Below, one piece after another: positions 27,591 through 36,292 of a stretch of 64,000 nt of DNA. The translations under genes were made by a program, and so were the position numbers. Origin of the DNA: Clostridium sp. OS1-26 (lineage in GTDB: Bacteria; Bacillota; Clostridia; Clostridiales; Clostridiaceae); NCBI RefSeq assembly GCF_030915445.1, contig NZ_CP133264.1, positions 3,753,208-3,817,207 of the forward strand, read 5' to 3'. How positions within the stretch are numbered: position 1 is the stretch's first letter; the number at the start of each line of letters is the position of its first letter. The notes beneath the pieces are model-generated. The model did not search any database. It saw nothing but the letters and a program-made list of their open reading frames with translations, and was not told the origin of the DNA.

Positions 27591-28266
27591 CAACTCCTTT
27601 ATAACCTATGCCGTGGATGGTATGTATTAAATTTTGATAGTTATCACCTAATTTGCGTCTTATTCTCTGTATGTGTGTATCAACAGTTCGGGTGCCTCCA
27701 ATATAATCCATGCCCCAAACTGTATCTAAAAGCTGCTCCCTAGAATACACTATATTTGGATTTGAAAGAAGCAGATGCAATAGATCAAATTCCATTGGAG
27801 TAAAGTCAAGCTGTAGATTTTTTAGACTTACAGTTCTTTGTTTTTGATTAATATGAAGATCTGCAATGTCAATTATATTGTTATCATTTTTTTCATTTAC
27901 AGTTTTTTTAAATCTTCTCGATAGAGACTTCACTCTTGCAATTACTTCTCTTATGTCAAAAGGCTTGGTCAAATAATCATCTGCACCTAATTCCAGGCCT
28001 AATATTTTGTCCACAATGTCATTTTTAGCTGTAAGCATAATAATGCCAATATTTTCTCCTTCGAGTTTTTTGCATACATCATAACCATTGATTACAGGAA
28101 GCATTAAATCTAAAATTACTATATGTGGGCTAAAGCTTTTTACTTTATCGAGTGCTTCCTGACCATCATAGGCTCTTTCTATATGGTAACCTTCTTTTTT
28201 TAATGCATAGGTTAATACATCTAAAATGCTCTTTTCATCATCTACTATAAGTATTTTTTCGTTCAA
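27565..28266 (-). CDS. OmpR-family response regulator
   Basis: 233 aa from TTG 28266 after GGGGGGAT. Receiver with DDE near 9-11, D53 in IVILDLMLPV, conserved K in YLTKPFDI. Winged helix with LDFTPMEFDLLHLLL and VWGMDYIGGTRTVDTHIQRI. Starts the minus-strand operon with the kinase and propeller protein. Confidence 0.92.
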   Translation of the reverse strand: MNEKILIVDDEKSILDVLTYALKKEGYHIERAYDGQEALDKVKSFSPHIVILDLMLPVINGYDVCKKLEGENIGIIMLTAKNDIVDKILGLELGADDYLTKPFDIREVIARVKSLSRRFKKTVNEKNDNNIIDIADLHINQKQRTVSLKNLQLDFTPMEFDLLHLLLSNPNIVYSREQLLDTVWGMDYIGGTRTVDTHIQRIRRKLGDNYQNLIHTIHGIGYKGVDELLEDRN

Positions 28267-28477
28267 ATTTTATCCCCCCAGATTTTATTATTATCTAAGA
28301 TTTACAGAAAAAGTATTAATCTTACTGTAAGCCAATTTTATAATTTAAAGCAGAACTTTAATAAATAAAAATGCCCCGTGTTAAATTATAACAAAATTTA
28401 TAAGCTATATACAAATATTGAAATAGTTATCAGTAGATGTATCTTTTACATGAATTTTATTCAATGACTTCATAATT

Positions 28478-28506
28478 TTGATAAAAAGGTGAAAATACGT
28501 TATAAT
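28478..28506 (+). promoter_or_regulatory. sigma-A-type promoter
   Basis: TTGATA (28478), 17-base spacer, TATAAT (28501). The core is nearly the same as the promoter at 38115-38143, including the spacer pattern AAAAxGTxAAAATAxGT. Drives the first small RNA-like unit that ends at the terminator at 28615. Confidence 0.65.
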
Positions 28507-28511
28507 ATGTA

Positions 28512-28647
28512 TAGAAAATACCGAACGACATTACTCTGTATATGTTATATAATAAGTATAAGGACAATTGCCTAATGGTTGTAGTGGGGATTACATACTG
28601 TGGTGGCAACAGTAAAGCACTCGGACAAATCTGAGTGCTTATTTTTT
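28512..28647 (+). ncRNA. small RNA candidate 1 with intrinsic terminator
   Basis: From a perfect promoter to a terminator with arms AAGCACTC and GAGTGCTT (28615-28640) plus a run of six T. About 135 nt, no ORF. It includes AATTGCCTAATGGTTGTAG, which partly matches the start of the next units. No known RNA family recognised. The 5' end is predicted from the promoter only. Confidence 0.45.
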
Positions 28648-28699
28648 AAAATATACAAAAATGTAACAATTTGGTTATACTTGCGTAATAATTGAAAGC

Positions 28700-28808
28700 T
28701 ATAATAAAAATTGTCCTAAGTCATTATAAGCTTGTAGGATGAATTCCCTAGTCCTATAAATAATATATTCGATCAAGCACTGGTGTAAAAGCCGGTGCTT
28801 ATTTAATA
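28700..28808 (+). ncRNA. small RNA candidate 2 with intrinsic terminator
   Basis: Contains ATTGTCCTAAG, a small hairpin, TTCCCT, and a terminator (AAGCACTGG, loop, CCGGTGCTT, 28775-28800) followed by attta. Unit 3 at 31910 carries the same elements in the same order, so these are related copies. A TATAAT lies upstream at about 28700, but no good -35 is clear. Confidence 0.4.
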
Positions 28809-29028
28809 TTAAGAACAAATAGAATAGTAGCAAAATATGGAACGTTAAATGTTAGTTTTAGGTAAGTTATACTTTTAAATAAAATTTTTACTCAAATTTC
28901 AACATATGTAGACATTTACAATAATTTGTATTACGGTTTTCGTTGCAAGCATAGCTAAGGGCATTTAAAATAATTGTTGGACATGTTCAAAAAATGTTAA
29001 AAATTATTTTAAATGGAGGAATATACAT

Positions 29029-30465
29029 ATGAATAGATTTTATAAAAGATTAGGCATAGTTTTTATAATGGCTTTTGCTATTATGTTAGGATGCTTTACT
29101 AATGTTTTGGCTGCAGATAATGCTGAGATTGGAGTTGCCAATTTAAATAATACACCAGAAAATAGTGCTAAAGTAGGAGACGAAATAATTCATCCAGAAA
29201 AAGGATGGAAAAGATATGATGACACTGATGGTAATATAAAATATATTGGTAATGGGTGGCAAGTAGGAGGAAATGTAGATCCAATACATTTTATTGTATC
29301 AAATGAGGGTGAAATTAGATTTAATTTTGTTGGAACAAAATTAAGAATAGTAGGGCCTATATCCGTAGCAGGACTTTCTTCAAATATAAAAATTATTATT
29401 GATAATAATTTGGAACAATTCTCTGAAAAAGGTGAAAAAAGTAGTTTGCATTCTAGAGCAATTTCATATGAAAAGCTTAATTTGTCAAACAAAGAACATA
29501 GTGTAAAAATTATATGTAATAACGATGGTAATTATGCTGAATTCAATTATTTTGATATAGATTCAACAGGAGAACTAAAACCATATAACGAAAACCCTCC
29601 AGCTATTATATCAAATATAACACTCAACAAGTCTACAGACAACTTACAAGTAGGAAAAACCGATACTTTAACAGCAACAATTACACCAGATAATGTAACA
29701 AATAAAATTGTAAAGTGGGAAAGTAGTAATAAGGATATAGCAACAGTAGATGAAAATGGTGTAGTAACAGCAAAAAATGAAGGTAAAACAACAATAACAG
29801 CCACAACAACTGATGGAAGTAATTTAAGTGCAAAATGTATTGTAACTGTAACAACACAAGTACCACCAGTGTCACAGGGAGTTGTATTAAATGTAGAACC
29901 AGAAAAAACTAAAATAAAGAAAAATGAAACAGTATCTGCTAATTTAGTTATTGATAATATAAAAGAAATAGCAGCAGAAGATGTAAGAATAAAATATGAT
30001 AATACTAAATTACAATTTTTGGGAATGGGTGAAACTGATGGAATAAAATTAGTAAAAAGTGATACTCAACCTGGTGAACTAAGAGTTATAGTTGCAAGCA
30101 AAGGCTCAGCTAATGTAGTTAATGCTAAAAAGACATTATTAAAGTTAAACTTTAAGGGAATAGCAGCAGGTGAAGCTTTAGTTGATGTAACTAAAGGTAG
30201 GATTTCTGATGGTATCACAATGGAGAAAGATTTAACAGATGCAGAGTGTGGACAGGCTACAATAACTATAGAAGATTTAAAGGATGTAAATAACAGTGGA
30301 GAATTCACACTTTTGGACTTAGCTATAGATGCAAGACACTTAGGGGAAGATCCTAAAACACTTGCTCAGTATAATACAGACATAGTTGAAAATAATGCTA
30401 TCGATGATGATGACTTATTAAAGATAGGAGAGTACATGTTAGCAAACCCTAATTATAAGTTTTAG
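29029..30465 (+). CDS. secreted protein with Big2, cohesin-like and dockerin-like modules
   Basis: 478 aa, ATG after ATGGAGG. Signal peptide (1-29, cleavage near VLAADN). Residues about 35-185 form a jelly-roll-like module of unknown family. About 190-275 is a Big2 Ig-like domain (VTNKIVKWESSNKDIATVDE). About 283-420 fits a cohesin-type fold (VSANLVIDNIKEIAAEDVRI, ATITIEDL). The tail DVNNSGEFTLLDLAIDARHL resembles one dockerin repeat with a second degenerate one. It could bind other surface proteins. The paralogue downstream shares the signal peptide and Big2. Confidence 0.8.
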   Translation: MNRFYKRLGIVFIMAFAIMLGCFTNVLAADNAEIGVANLNNTPENSAKVGDEIIHPEKGWKRYDDTDGNIKYIGNGWQVGGNVDPIHFIVSNEGEIRFNFVGTKLRIVGPISVAGLSSNIKIIIDNNLEQFSEKGEKSSLHSRAISYEKLNLSNKEHSVKIICNNDGNYAEFNYFDIDSTGELKPYNENPPAIISNITLNKSTDNLQVGKTDTLTATITPDNVTNKIVKWESSNKDIATVDENGVVTAKNEGKTTITATTTDGSNLSAKCIVTVTTQVPPVSQGVVLNVEPEKTKIKKNETVSANLVIDNIKEIAAEDVRIKYDNTKLQFLGMGETDGIKLVKSDTQPGELRVIVASKGSANVVNAKKTLLKLNFKGIAAGEALVDVTKGRISDGITMEKDLTDAECGQATITIEDLKDVNNSGEFTLLDLAIDARHLGEDPKTLAQYNTDIVENNAIDDDDLLKIGEYMLANPNYKF

Positions 30466-30496
30466 TAAAAGTAAATGAATCTGAAGGAGAAATAAT

Positions 30497-31779
30497 ATGA
30501 GTAAAATTTATAAAAAAATAAGTATTATATTTGTAATGGCTTTCGCTATTGTGTTAGGATGTTTTAATAATGCTTTAGCTGCGGATTCAACGAATTATGT
30601 ACCAAAAAAGATTATTCGGCTAATTTATTAGCAAATTATAAATTTGATGAAACAATTGGAACAACATGTGTCGATTCAAAAGGTGCTTATAATGGAATTT
30701 ATAATGGAACAACTAGTGTTACTGATATATCTCAAGGGACAAGTAATACTTATAGAAGATTTAATATTAATCAAAACAATTATATTGAGTTTAATAATCC
30801 TGTTATTCCCAAGGGGAAAAAAAGTATTAAGTTTAAAATAAGAACAACAACTAAACCTACAAATGCAAGTGATTTTATGGAAGTATTTGATAACTGCAAA
30901 ACTGATATAGCTAAAAATGGTATGTACTGTACTATTGATTTAAAAGGAACTTTAGGAATTGGAGGTGTAGATTCTTCAGGTGACTGGAATAATATGAATT
31001 ATATAATTGGAGTACCTAATGTAGCAGATGGAGATTGGCATACCATACTGTTTACATGGGATGGTACAACTAATGCCAATTCTATTAAAATGTACAAGGA
31101 TAATTTAATTCAACCTGTTGCTCAAGTTACACCTAAACGAGAAGATAAAGATCCTACTGAAAAATTAGCATTTGGTAAAAAGGTTGCTCCAAACACACCA
31201 TATTTTAATGGGGATTTAGATGAAATAGAAATATATAATGATGTAGTAGAGTATGGAGTTAAAAGCACTGGAATCTCGCTAGATAAGACATCAACAAATT
31301 TAACAGTAGGGCAAACAGATAGTTTAACAGCAACAATAACACCAGATAATGCAACAAATAAAAATATGAAATGGGTATCAAGTGATCCCAATATAGTAAC
31401 AGTAGATGAAAATGGAAAAGTTACAGCAGTAAAAGAGGGAACAACAACAGTTTCAGCGATTACAATGGATGGAAGTAACTTAAATGCATCATGTATTGTA
31501 ACTGTAAAAAAGGTTGATACACCAGAACCGCCAACTAATAATAACGGCAATGCAATACTAACTCTAACAATGACTAATGGAAACATAAAATTATATACAG
31601 TAAGTATGACTAAAGTAAATGACTTTATAAGCTGGTATAACAATAGAGCAAGTGGTAGCTCAGGAAATGCTTATTATTCATTTGACAAAACAGATAGCTT
31701 ACAACCATTTACAAAGAAAACTGAATATGTAGTATTTGATAAAATATCATCTTTTGAAGTAGATGAATATAGTAAATAG
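30497..31779 (+). pseudogene. secreted LamG-like/Big2 protein, broken by a one-base frameshift
   Basis: ATG 30497 after AAGGAGAAA opens a signal peptide (MSKIYKKISIIFVMAFAIVL) very like that of the upstream gene. The frame stops at about 30631. Adding one A to the six-A run at 30604-30609 gives VPKKDYSANLLANYKFDETI and then reads to 31779, 427 aa in total. The restored protein has a LamG/concanavalin-like domain (about 45-250, DGDWHTILFTWDG, DLDEIEIYND), a Big2 domain and a C-terminal module seen in clostridial surface proteins. The 300-aa frame at 30877 is its body. Confidence 0.75.
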
Positions 31780-31804
31780 AACTAAATGATATAGAAGATG
31801 TAAG

Positions 31805-31836
31805 GCACTTGGTTAACTCCAGGTGCTTATTATTTT
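31805..31836 (+). terminator. intrinsic terminator after the LamG/Big2 gene
   Basis: Arms GCACTTGG (31805) and CCAGGTGC (31819) followed by TTATTATTTT. Belongs to the GCACTGGT-type terminator family shared with 28615, 28775, 31992 and 32103. Confidence 0.6.
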
Positions 31837-31907
31837 ACAAGTTGTTAAAGAAGTATATGGTTATTTTACAATAATGACACAAGTATGTAACAATTGACAT
31901 TTATAAT

Positions 31908-32026
31908 AATAATTGTCCTAAGCTAGTAAAGCTTAGAGGAGAAAATAATGCTTTCAATTCATAATAGTTCCCTTTATGTTATATAAAAAATAAGCACTGG
32001 TAGAAATACTGGTGCTTATTTATTTT
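31908..32026 (+). ncRNA. small RNA candidate 3 with intrinsic terminator
   Basis: About 115 nt containing ATTGTCCTAAG then a hairpin (CTAAGCT/AGCTTAG), TTCCCT, and a terminator (31992-32026). Order and sequence match candidate 2. No ORF longer than a few codons. Promoter unclear. Confidence 0.4.
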
Positions 32027-32102
32027 TAAATGTAACATTATAATAAATTAACCATATAATGAAATTAATTAGGATAGGATACATTAATTACCTCCATATC
32101 GT

Positions 32103-32136
32103 AGTACTGGCAGAGATGTCAGTACTTATTATTTTT
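32103..32136 (+). terminator. intrinsic terminator, fifth member of the family
   Basis: AGTACTGGCA and TGTCAGTACT separated by GAGA, followed by tattattttt. The preceding 100 bases contain no gene; it may end a further short transcript starting near a TATAATG at about 32055. Confidence 0.5.
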
Positions 32137-32149
32137 AAAGAAATTAGAT

Positions 32150-32178
32150 AAAAATAAACTGCAGCCTAAGCCGCAGTT
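32150..32178 (-). terminator. intrinsic terminator, minus strand, after the His-rich gene
   Basis: On the minus strand AACTGCGGC and its partner GCTGCAGTT are followed by TATTTTT. It lies 46 bases downstream of the stop of the His-rich protein gene. Confidence 0.6.
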
Positions 32179-32224
32179 ATGTTTAATTAATCTAGGTATA
32201 TAGTTATTATTAATTTTCTTTATG

Positions 32225-32575
32225 CTACATCCACCATGGTCTGTGATGGAAATGAGGTCTATGATGGAAGAAAAATGGTCTGTGATGGAAGAAGAATGGT
32301 CTATGATGGAAGAAAAATGGTCTCTCATGGAAAAATGGTCGACGAGGATCAGGATCATCAAATCCACTACTAGGCATCATTTGAGTAGGCATCATTTGCT
32401 GTCCATGCATCATTGGGAAGCAGCATATCATAGGGCAGCAGCACATCATAGGACAACTCATTCCAGAATGATAATGCCCATGGTGATGGTGATGTCCATG
32501 ATGGTGATGACGACGAGTATCATCTAAATTTTGATTAAGTTCTTGGTCAATATTCTGATTTTCGTTTCTATACAT
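32225..32575 (-). CDS. His/Met/Cys-rich spore-coat-like or metal-binding protein
   Basis: 116 aa, minus-strand ATG after TATGGAGG. The sequence is low-complexity: a HHHHGHHHHHGH run near residue 24, CPMMCCCPMICC, several MM pairs, then four tandem PFFFHHR units and a HFHHRPWW end. This composition predicts binding of Ni, Cu or Zn, or a structural role in the spore coat. No catalytic motif. The plus-strand frame over the same DNA is an artefact of the repeats. Confidence 0.7.
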   Translation of the reverse strand: MYRNENQNIDQELNQNLDDTRRHHHHGHHHHHGHYHSGMSCPMMCCCPMICCFPMMHGQQMMPTQMMPSSGFDDPDPRRPFFHERPFFFHHRPFFFHHRPFFFHHRPHFHHRPWWM

Positions 32576-32793
32576 TAATAAGCCTCCATAAGATTTTTAC
32601 ACACAATACATAATATGCAGGATATAAAATAAGGTTACAAAAGTTTAAAAAGAAGGTGAGAGGCAGTAATACCACTAGAGCCTGCATCTATAAAAATGCA
32701 GGCTTATTTTTGATATAATAAAATCTTAGACGGATAAGCAGTAATAGAGATTATAGACTAATTTTATCAGCATGGTAGAAAACAATTAATGGA

Positions 32794-33171
32794 TCATTTA
32801 CCGCTTGAAGTTGCAATTTCCTCTATTTTATTTTCAAATTCTGTGAGTGCATTTGAATCCAATGTATCACCTAAGTAATGATTTATTTTTTTAGTATGCC
32901 CATTAGTATATTCTACAGAAGTTATAACGCTTGGAAAATCAGTTTTAGAAGGTCCAGAAGGATTATACACATATTCAGCGTATCCAAATTGATCTATTAG
33001 ATCATTTAATTCATTCACTGCTTCAGGGGATATAGTCCACTCATGTTCTCCCAGTTTGGAAACATTCCGAATACCAGTCCATTTAACTTTTCCCGTATTA
33101 TCTATTTCAATTATATATTCAGGACAAGCACCAAAACAGGCCGTTCTTTCAAGAGTAATTTTTTTAAACAT
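32794..33171 (-). CDS. DUF6438 family protein
   Basis: 125 aa. N-terminal ITLERTACFGACPEYIIEI matches the family's RTxCFGxCPxY motif, and HEWTISPEAVNELNDLIDQF fits its centre. The DUF6438 fold is beta-rich; function is unknown. No signal peptide is predicted. The ATG follows directly after the stop of the upstream Cys-rich gene, so the two share a transcript. Confidence 0.8.
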   Translation of the reverse strand: MFKKITLERTACFGACPEYIIEIDNTGKVKWTGIRNVSKLGEHEWTISPEAVNELNDLIDQFGYAEYVYNPSGPSKTDFPSVITSVEYTNGHTKKINHYLGDTLDSNALTEFENKIEEIATSSGK

Positions 33172-33615
33172 TCATTTTTCTCTACAGTCACATTCCCCAT
33201 ATTCGTATTCATAAGGATTTCCATTTCTCGCTCTTCTTCGTAAACATCTAAGTCTGCTTATTGTTTGATAGTCAAATACTTCATCATCTCCAGTACTTAC
33301 ATTTGTTCCGACTAAACTATCTTCTCCTGCTCTAAAATTTCTTAATGTAATTACTTGACCATTATTCAAGGTTACCTCAAGCCTAGGTCTTCTTCTTTCC
33401 TCGCAGCGCCTAGCAACTCTTCTCGCAAAACTAGGGTCTACAGCTAAGAAAGTACCTGGTGCTGCTGGAGGTGGATATTCTTCCTCAACTTCCAAAACTC
33501 CTTCTTCTTGCCTGTCATAAAAATTTTCATAGTAAGGACAATGGTATCTTGGAAAATTAAAAGTTCCTCTTGCCATATAAGGGCACTGATAAAACCATTG
33601 ATAACAACAATTCAT
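33172..33615 (-). CDS. Cys/Arg-rich spore-coat-like protein
   Basis: Start chosen at ATG 33615 (MNCCYQWFYQCPYMARGTF), after a purine-rich AAGGAAGG site; the frame opens at 33654. About 147 aa. Cys-rich N-terminus, acidic linker with PPPAAPG, then a small beta domain (LEVTLNNGQVITLRNFRAGE) with an Arg-rich stretch and a C-terminal CDC. The second domain is likely a small SH3-like barrel. The shape resembles clostridial spore-coat or cortex-associated proteins. The gene at 34039 may share this layout. Confidence 0.65.
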   Translation of the reverse strand: MNCCYQWFYQCPYMARGTFNFPRYHCPYYENFYDRQEEGVLEVEEEYPPPAAPGTFLAVDPSFARRVARRCEERRRPRLEVTLNNGQVITLRNFRAGEDSLVGTNVSTGDDEVFDYQTISRLRCLRRRARNGNPYEYEYGECDCREK

Positions 33616-34038
33616 TCTTTTTCCTTCCTTTATAATTGATATCAATTTTATCAATAATATGCTTTAAAGCATATTATTCCTCATCTGGTGGATAATCATC
33701 TTCGTCTATTCTCATTGTTTCTATACATTATTTGTAAACCCATTATTTCATCGTTACCCCAATAGGCTCTATTGATGTTATTGGTATAAGGAATTTTGTA
33801 AAAAATGCTTACAAATTATAATATGATATTTAACAAATAGATGTTACTATTTGTTTTGAATTTATGAGTATGTACTCAAAATCAAGAAATTTTACATTGA
33901 TAATGATAAATAAGGATATTAGATATAAGGTTTTGTTGTATAATTTTTATATTTTAAAGATAGTAACACTTGATTCTTTAATATCATAAAATATTTTAAA
34001 GTACATTTTTATAGTAATGATTAAAAGGAGAATATCTT
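33616..34038. other. 423-bp intergenic region with a perfect 26-bp palindrome
   Basis: No credible gene. AATAATATGCTTT (33653) is followed directly by its exact complement (33666-33678). A 15-codon minus-strand frame near 33700 (MGLQIMYRNNENRRR) is too short to call. The rest is AT-rich and lacks clear elements. Confidence 0.5.
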
Positions 34039-34578
34039 ATGCATTGTTACAACTGTCAATATTTTAATCAGTGTTCATACAGAAATCAATTGATTCCTAT
34101 GCCCTATTACTATAGCAGAGGCTACAGAAGAATAGGACCTGGTATGGAAGAACCACCAGTAGAAATGTCTGGATCTGAAGAAGAACCTAATTACATTCCT
34201 GCGGAACCACCGGGTGGTGCTATGGATAAAGATCGAATAATAAAGGAAATAGAGTCTTGTAAAAGTGGGTGGTTTTATATCTGGACTGAAATGGATACTG
34301 AATTTTGGGACAAGATAGTAAGCCATGATAGAGATTCGGTTACGACTAACAAGCATGGAAAAATTTTATATGATAGAATAAGAAAAATAAAATGTCACGA
34401 AGCAACGAAAAAAACTCAAGTCCCTGAAGAAAATCAGGAGCCTTTAGAAGAAGGCGAAGAAGAGTTTGTTATGGCTAAACGCTTCTATGATAATAACTGT
34501 AAAAATTGTTACTATTACCATGTATGCCCAGTTAAAATGAAAATACCTCATTCTCCATATTACAGAGCTTCCAGATAA
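34039..34578 (+). CDS. Cys/Tyr-rich spore-coat-like protein
   Basis: 179 aa, ATG after AAAGGAG. N-terminus MHCYNCQYFNQCSYRNQ and C-terminus CKNCYYYHVCPVKM bear CxxC-type pairs, with a Pro/Glu-rich linker and a central region (SGWFYIWTEMDTEFWDK). The aromatic and Cys content suggests cross-linked coat-type or surface protein. Layout is similar to the 33172 gene (Cys ends, acidic linker, small barrel). Confidence 0.65.
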   Translation: MHCYNCQYFNQCSYRNQLIPMPYYYSRGYRRIGPGMEEPPVEMSGSEEEPNYIPAEPPGGAMDKDRIIKEIESCKSGWFYIWTEMDTEFWDKIVSHDRDSVTTNKHGKILYDRIRKIKCHEATKKTQVPEENQEPLEEGEEEFVMAKRFYDNNCKNCYYYHVCPVKMKIPHSPYYRASR

Positions 34579-34671
34579 CTATTTTATCATAGGTAGCAGT
34601 CAATAGGCCCATCACCAATAACTGGAGGACCAATATCAAATTACGCTGTTTTAGATTGTAACATAAATGTA

Positions 34672-34715
34672 AAAAGGTATGCTAATAAATTTATTAACAT
34701 ACCTTTTATGTTTAT
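34672..34715 (+). terminator. intrinsic terminator after the Cys/Tyr-rich gene
   Basis: AAAAGGTATG (34672) and CATACCTTTT (34698) with further pairing inside the loop, followed by atgttta. Confidence 0.7.
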
Positions 34716-34807
34716 TAATACCGCTAATAAGTCAAACATTTTTGGGCACAAATTGAGAGGACAATAGAGTTATTTTTAAGTATACTTTAATTGAAGGAGA
34801 TGATGGA

Positions 34808-35668
34808 ATGGAGTGGTTGGACAACCTAAACCAATCTATAAGTTATATAGAAGATAACTTAACAGGTGAGATAGATTATGATCATGCGGCTAAAATTGCC
34901 TGTTGTTCAGTTTTTCATTTTCAGCGAATGTTTTCGTATATTGCAAATATACCACTGGCTGAATATATTAGACGCAGGCGTATGACCTTAGCAGCTTTTG
35001 AATTGCAAAATAGCGATATAAGAATTATTGATCTGGCACTAAAGTATGGTTATGAATCGCCTACTTCCTTTTCACGTGCATTTCAAAACATTCATGGCAT
35101 AGCACCTTCTGTTGCAAAAACTGACGGTGTTAAGCTTAAGGCCTACCCACGCATTACATTCTCAATTTCAATTAAAGGAGATGAAGAAATGAATTACAAA
35201 ATTGTGAAAAAAGAAGCATTTAGAATTGTAGGTGCAAAGGAACACATGGAATTGAATGTAGAAGAAAACTTTGTTAGAGTGCCGCAATTTTGGGCAGAAA
35301 CCTTCCAAAATGGTATGTTTGAAAGGGTATGTCAATTATCTAATAAAGAGCCCTATGGAGTACTTGGTGTTAGCACTTGTATGAATGGAAAAGATTTTGA
35401 TTATTATATTGCATGTTCCACTGATAAAGCAATACCAGAGAATATGTACGAGTATGAAGTACCTGCTGCAACATGGGCAATTTTTGAATGCGTAGGACCT
35501 ATGCCTAATGCCATTCAAGAACTGCAAAAACGTATTGTTACCGAATGGCTGCCAACATCAGGATATGAATATGCTGATGCTCCAGACATAGAAGTATATC
35601 CTGAAGGAGATACAACATCTGAGAATTATAAAACTGAAGTATGGTTACCAGTAGTTAAGAAACAGTAA
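34808..35668 (+). CDS. AraC-family regulator with GyrI-like effector domain
   Basis: 286 aa. N-terminal AraC helix-turn-helix domain (about 8-105): AAKIACCSVFHFQRMFSYI and RIIDLALKYGYESPTSFSRA. C-terminal GyrI/BmrR-like domain (about 125-286) with KKEAFRIVGAKEHMELN and TWAIFECVG. These SoxS/Rob-like hybrid regulators usually bind small hydrophobic drugs. ATG 34808 chosen because the upstream ATGs at 34800 and 34803 are in another frame. Confidence 0.9.
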   Translation: MEWLDNLNQSISYIEDNLTGEIDYDHAAKIACCSVFHFQRMFSYIANIPLAEYIRRRRMTLAAFELQNSDIRIIDLALKYGYESPTSFSRAFQNIHGIAPSVAKTDGVKLKAYPRITFSISIKGDEEMNYKIVKKEAFRIVGAKEHMELNVEENFVRVPQFWAETFQNGMFERVCQLSNKEPYGVLGVSTCMNGKDFDYYIACSTDKAIPENMYEYEVPAATWAIFECVGPMPNAIQELQKRIVTEWLPTSGYEYADAPDIEVYPEGDTTSENYKTEVWLPVVKKQ

Positions 35669-35676
35669 AGTGTAAA

Positions 35677-35777
35677 TGTTATCTATGGTAGTACAACTTA
35701 GATTATTACGTTCTCTATTATGAAAGAACTGTAAGTGGATTTTTAATTATTAATCTACTTATAGTTTTTTTATTTTT
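35677..35777 (+). repeat. dispersed terminator-like repeat, copy 2 (long form)
   Basis: Closely matches 18721-18820 over about 100 bases, including TGTTATCTAT, CAACTTAGATTATTACG and CTCTATTATGAAAGAACTG. The hairpin half ends in a T run. It follows the AraC/GyrI gene immediately. Confidence 0.6.
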
Positions 35778-35867
35778 GACATTAACAATTTATGAATATA
35801 AACATTTTATAATATTCAAACTATTAAGAATATGATATAATATGATATATAGAAGGGGGTATGTTTT

Positions 35868-36059
35868 ATGGAACAATATAGAGGATATGAAATAATGGTT
35901 ATAGAAAATCATGAAAAAGAGTACCCATATAAGGCAATTGCCAGAAAAGGAGATCAGGAAGTTAAACATAAGGGACAGAGTAAGATTCAAGCAGTCGATT
36001 TTGTCAAAGCAAGCATTAATGTCATTGTAGATAAGATAGAAACAAAAAATACACTATAA
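35868..36059 (+). CDS. small hypothetical protein, 63 aa
   Basis: ATG after GAAGGGGGT, a strong ribosome site. Mixed charged soluble protein (MEQYRGYEIMVIENHEKEYP) with a beta-beta-alpha look. No family recognised. Followed at 36148 by copy 3 of the terminator-like repeat, so it is a single-gene unit. Confidence 0.65.
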   Translation: MEQYRGYEIMVIENHEKEYPYKAIARKGDQEVKHKGQSKIQAVDFVKASINVIVDKIETKNTL

Positions 36060-36147
36060 CAAAAGCAAAATCCTAAAGATTTATCACTGTAATCTTATCT
36101 AAATAAAATTACATAGGATATGGAAAATGAATTAAAAAGTAAAACAT

Positions 36148-36194
36148 AAGAACTGTAAGTGGATTTTATAAAATTATCTGCTTACAGTTCTTTT
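36148..36194 (+). repeat. dispersed terminator-like repeat, copy 3 (short form)
   Basis: AAGAACTGTAAG and CTTACAGTTCTT pair perfectly (36148 and 36181), followed by T-rich sequence. The same stem sequence recurs in copies at 18768, 35727, 38063 and 48771 with small changes. Confidence 0.65.
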
Positions 36195-36292
36195 AAGTAT
36201 TTATAATTTTTCTGAAGATGAGGTTGTTATTTTTTCGTATAAATGTTATGGTAAAATTTATAGAACATTACAAGGGATTGGGATTCTGCAAT

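Larger units (their letters stand above)
28267..29028. other. 762-bp intergenic region with promoter and small-RNA-like units
   Basis: No credible ORF. It contains a near-consensus promoter at 28478-28506, two small RNA-like units ending in related terminators (28615 and 28775), and about 220 bases of leader before the secreted protein at 29029. See the separate entries. A 28500-28570 segment next to the promoter resembles the one upstream of the polysaccharide operon at 38115. Confidence 0.6.
31780..32149. other. 370-bp intergenic region with three related terminator hairpins
   Basis: No ORF. Contains terminators at 31805-31836 (arms GCACTTGG/CCAGGTGC), 31992-32026 (AAGCACTGGTA/TACTGGTGCTT) and 32103-32136 (AGTACTGGCA/TGTCAGTACT). 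Between them lies small RNA candidate 3. Confidence 0.6.

Noticed and set aside
28510..28640. Possible c-di-GMP riboswitch ahead of surface-protein genes
   Set aside because: The conserved GEMM-I core and GEMM-II features could not be found; only generic hairpins and a terminator are present.
30644..30841. 65-aa plus-strand frame inside the LamG/Big2 region
   Set aside because: Out of frame with the restored LamG protein, no ribosome site, composition not protein-like; a shadow.
32222..32527. Plus-strand 101-aa frame rich in Met/Trp/Ser
   Set aside because: It is the antisense of the His-rich repeat gene; no ribosome site, and the pattern arises from the repeated codons of the minus-strand gene.
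33653..33678. Perfect 26-bp palindrome as a terminator
   Set aside because: No T run on either side and no adjacent 3' end; kept only as a palindrome within the intergenic entry.
33690..33745. Minus-strand mini-frame (MGLQIMYRNNENRRR) with a start like that of the His-rich protein
   Set aside because: 15 codons only; possible decayed relative but not enough to call.
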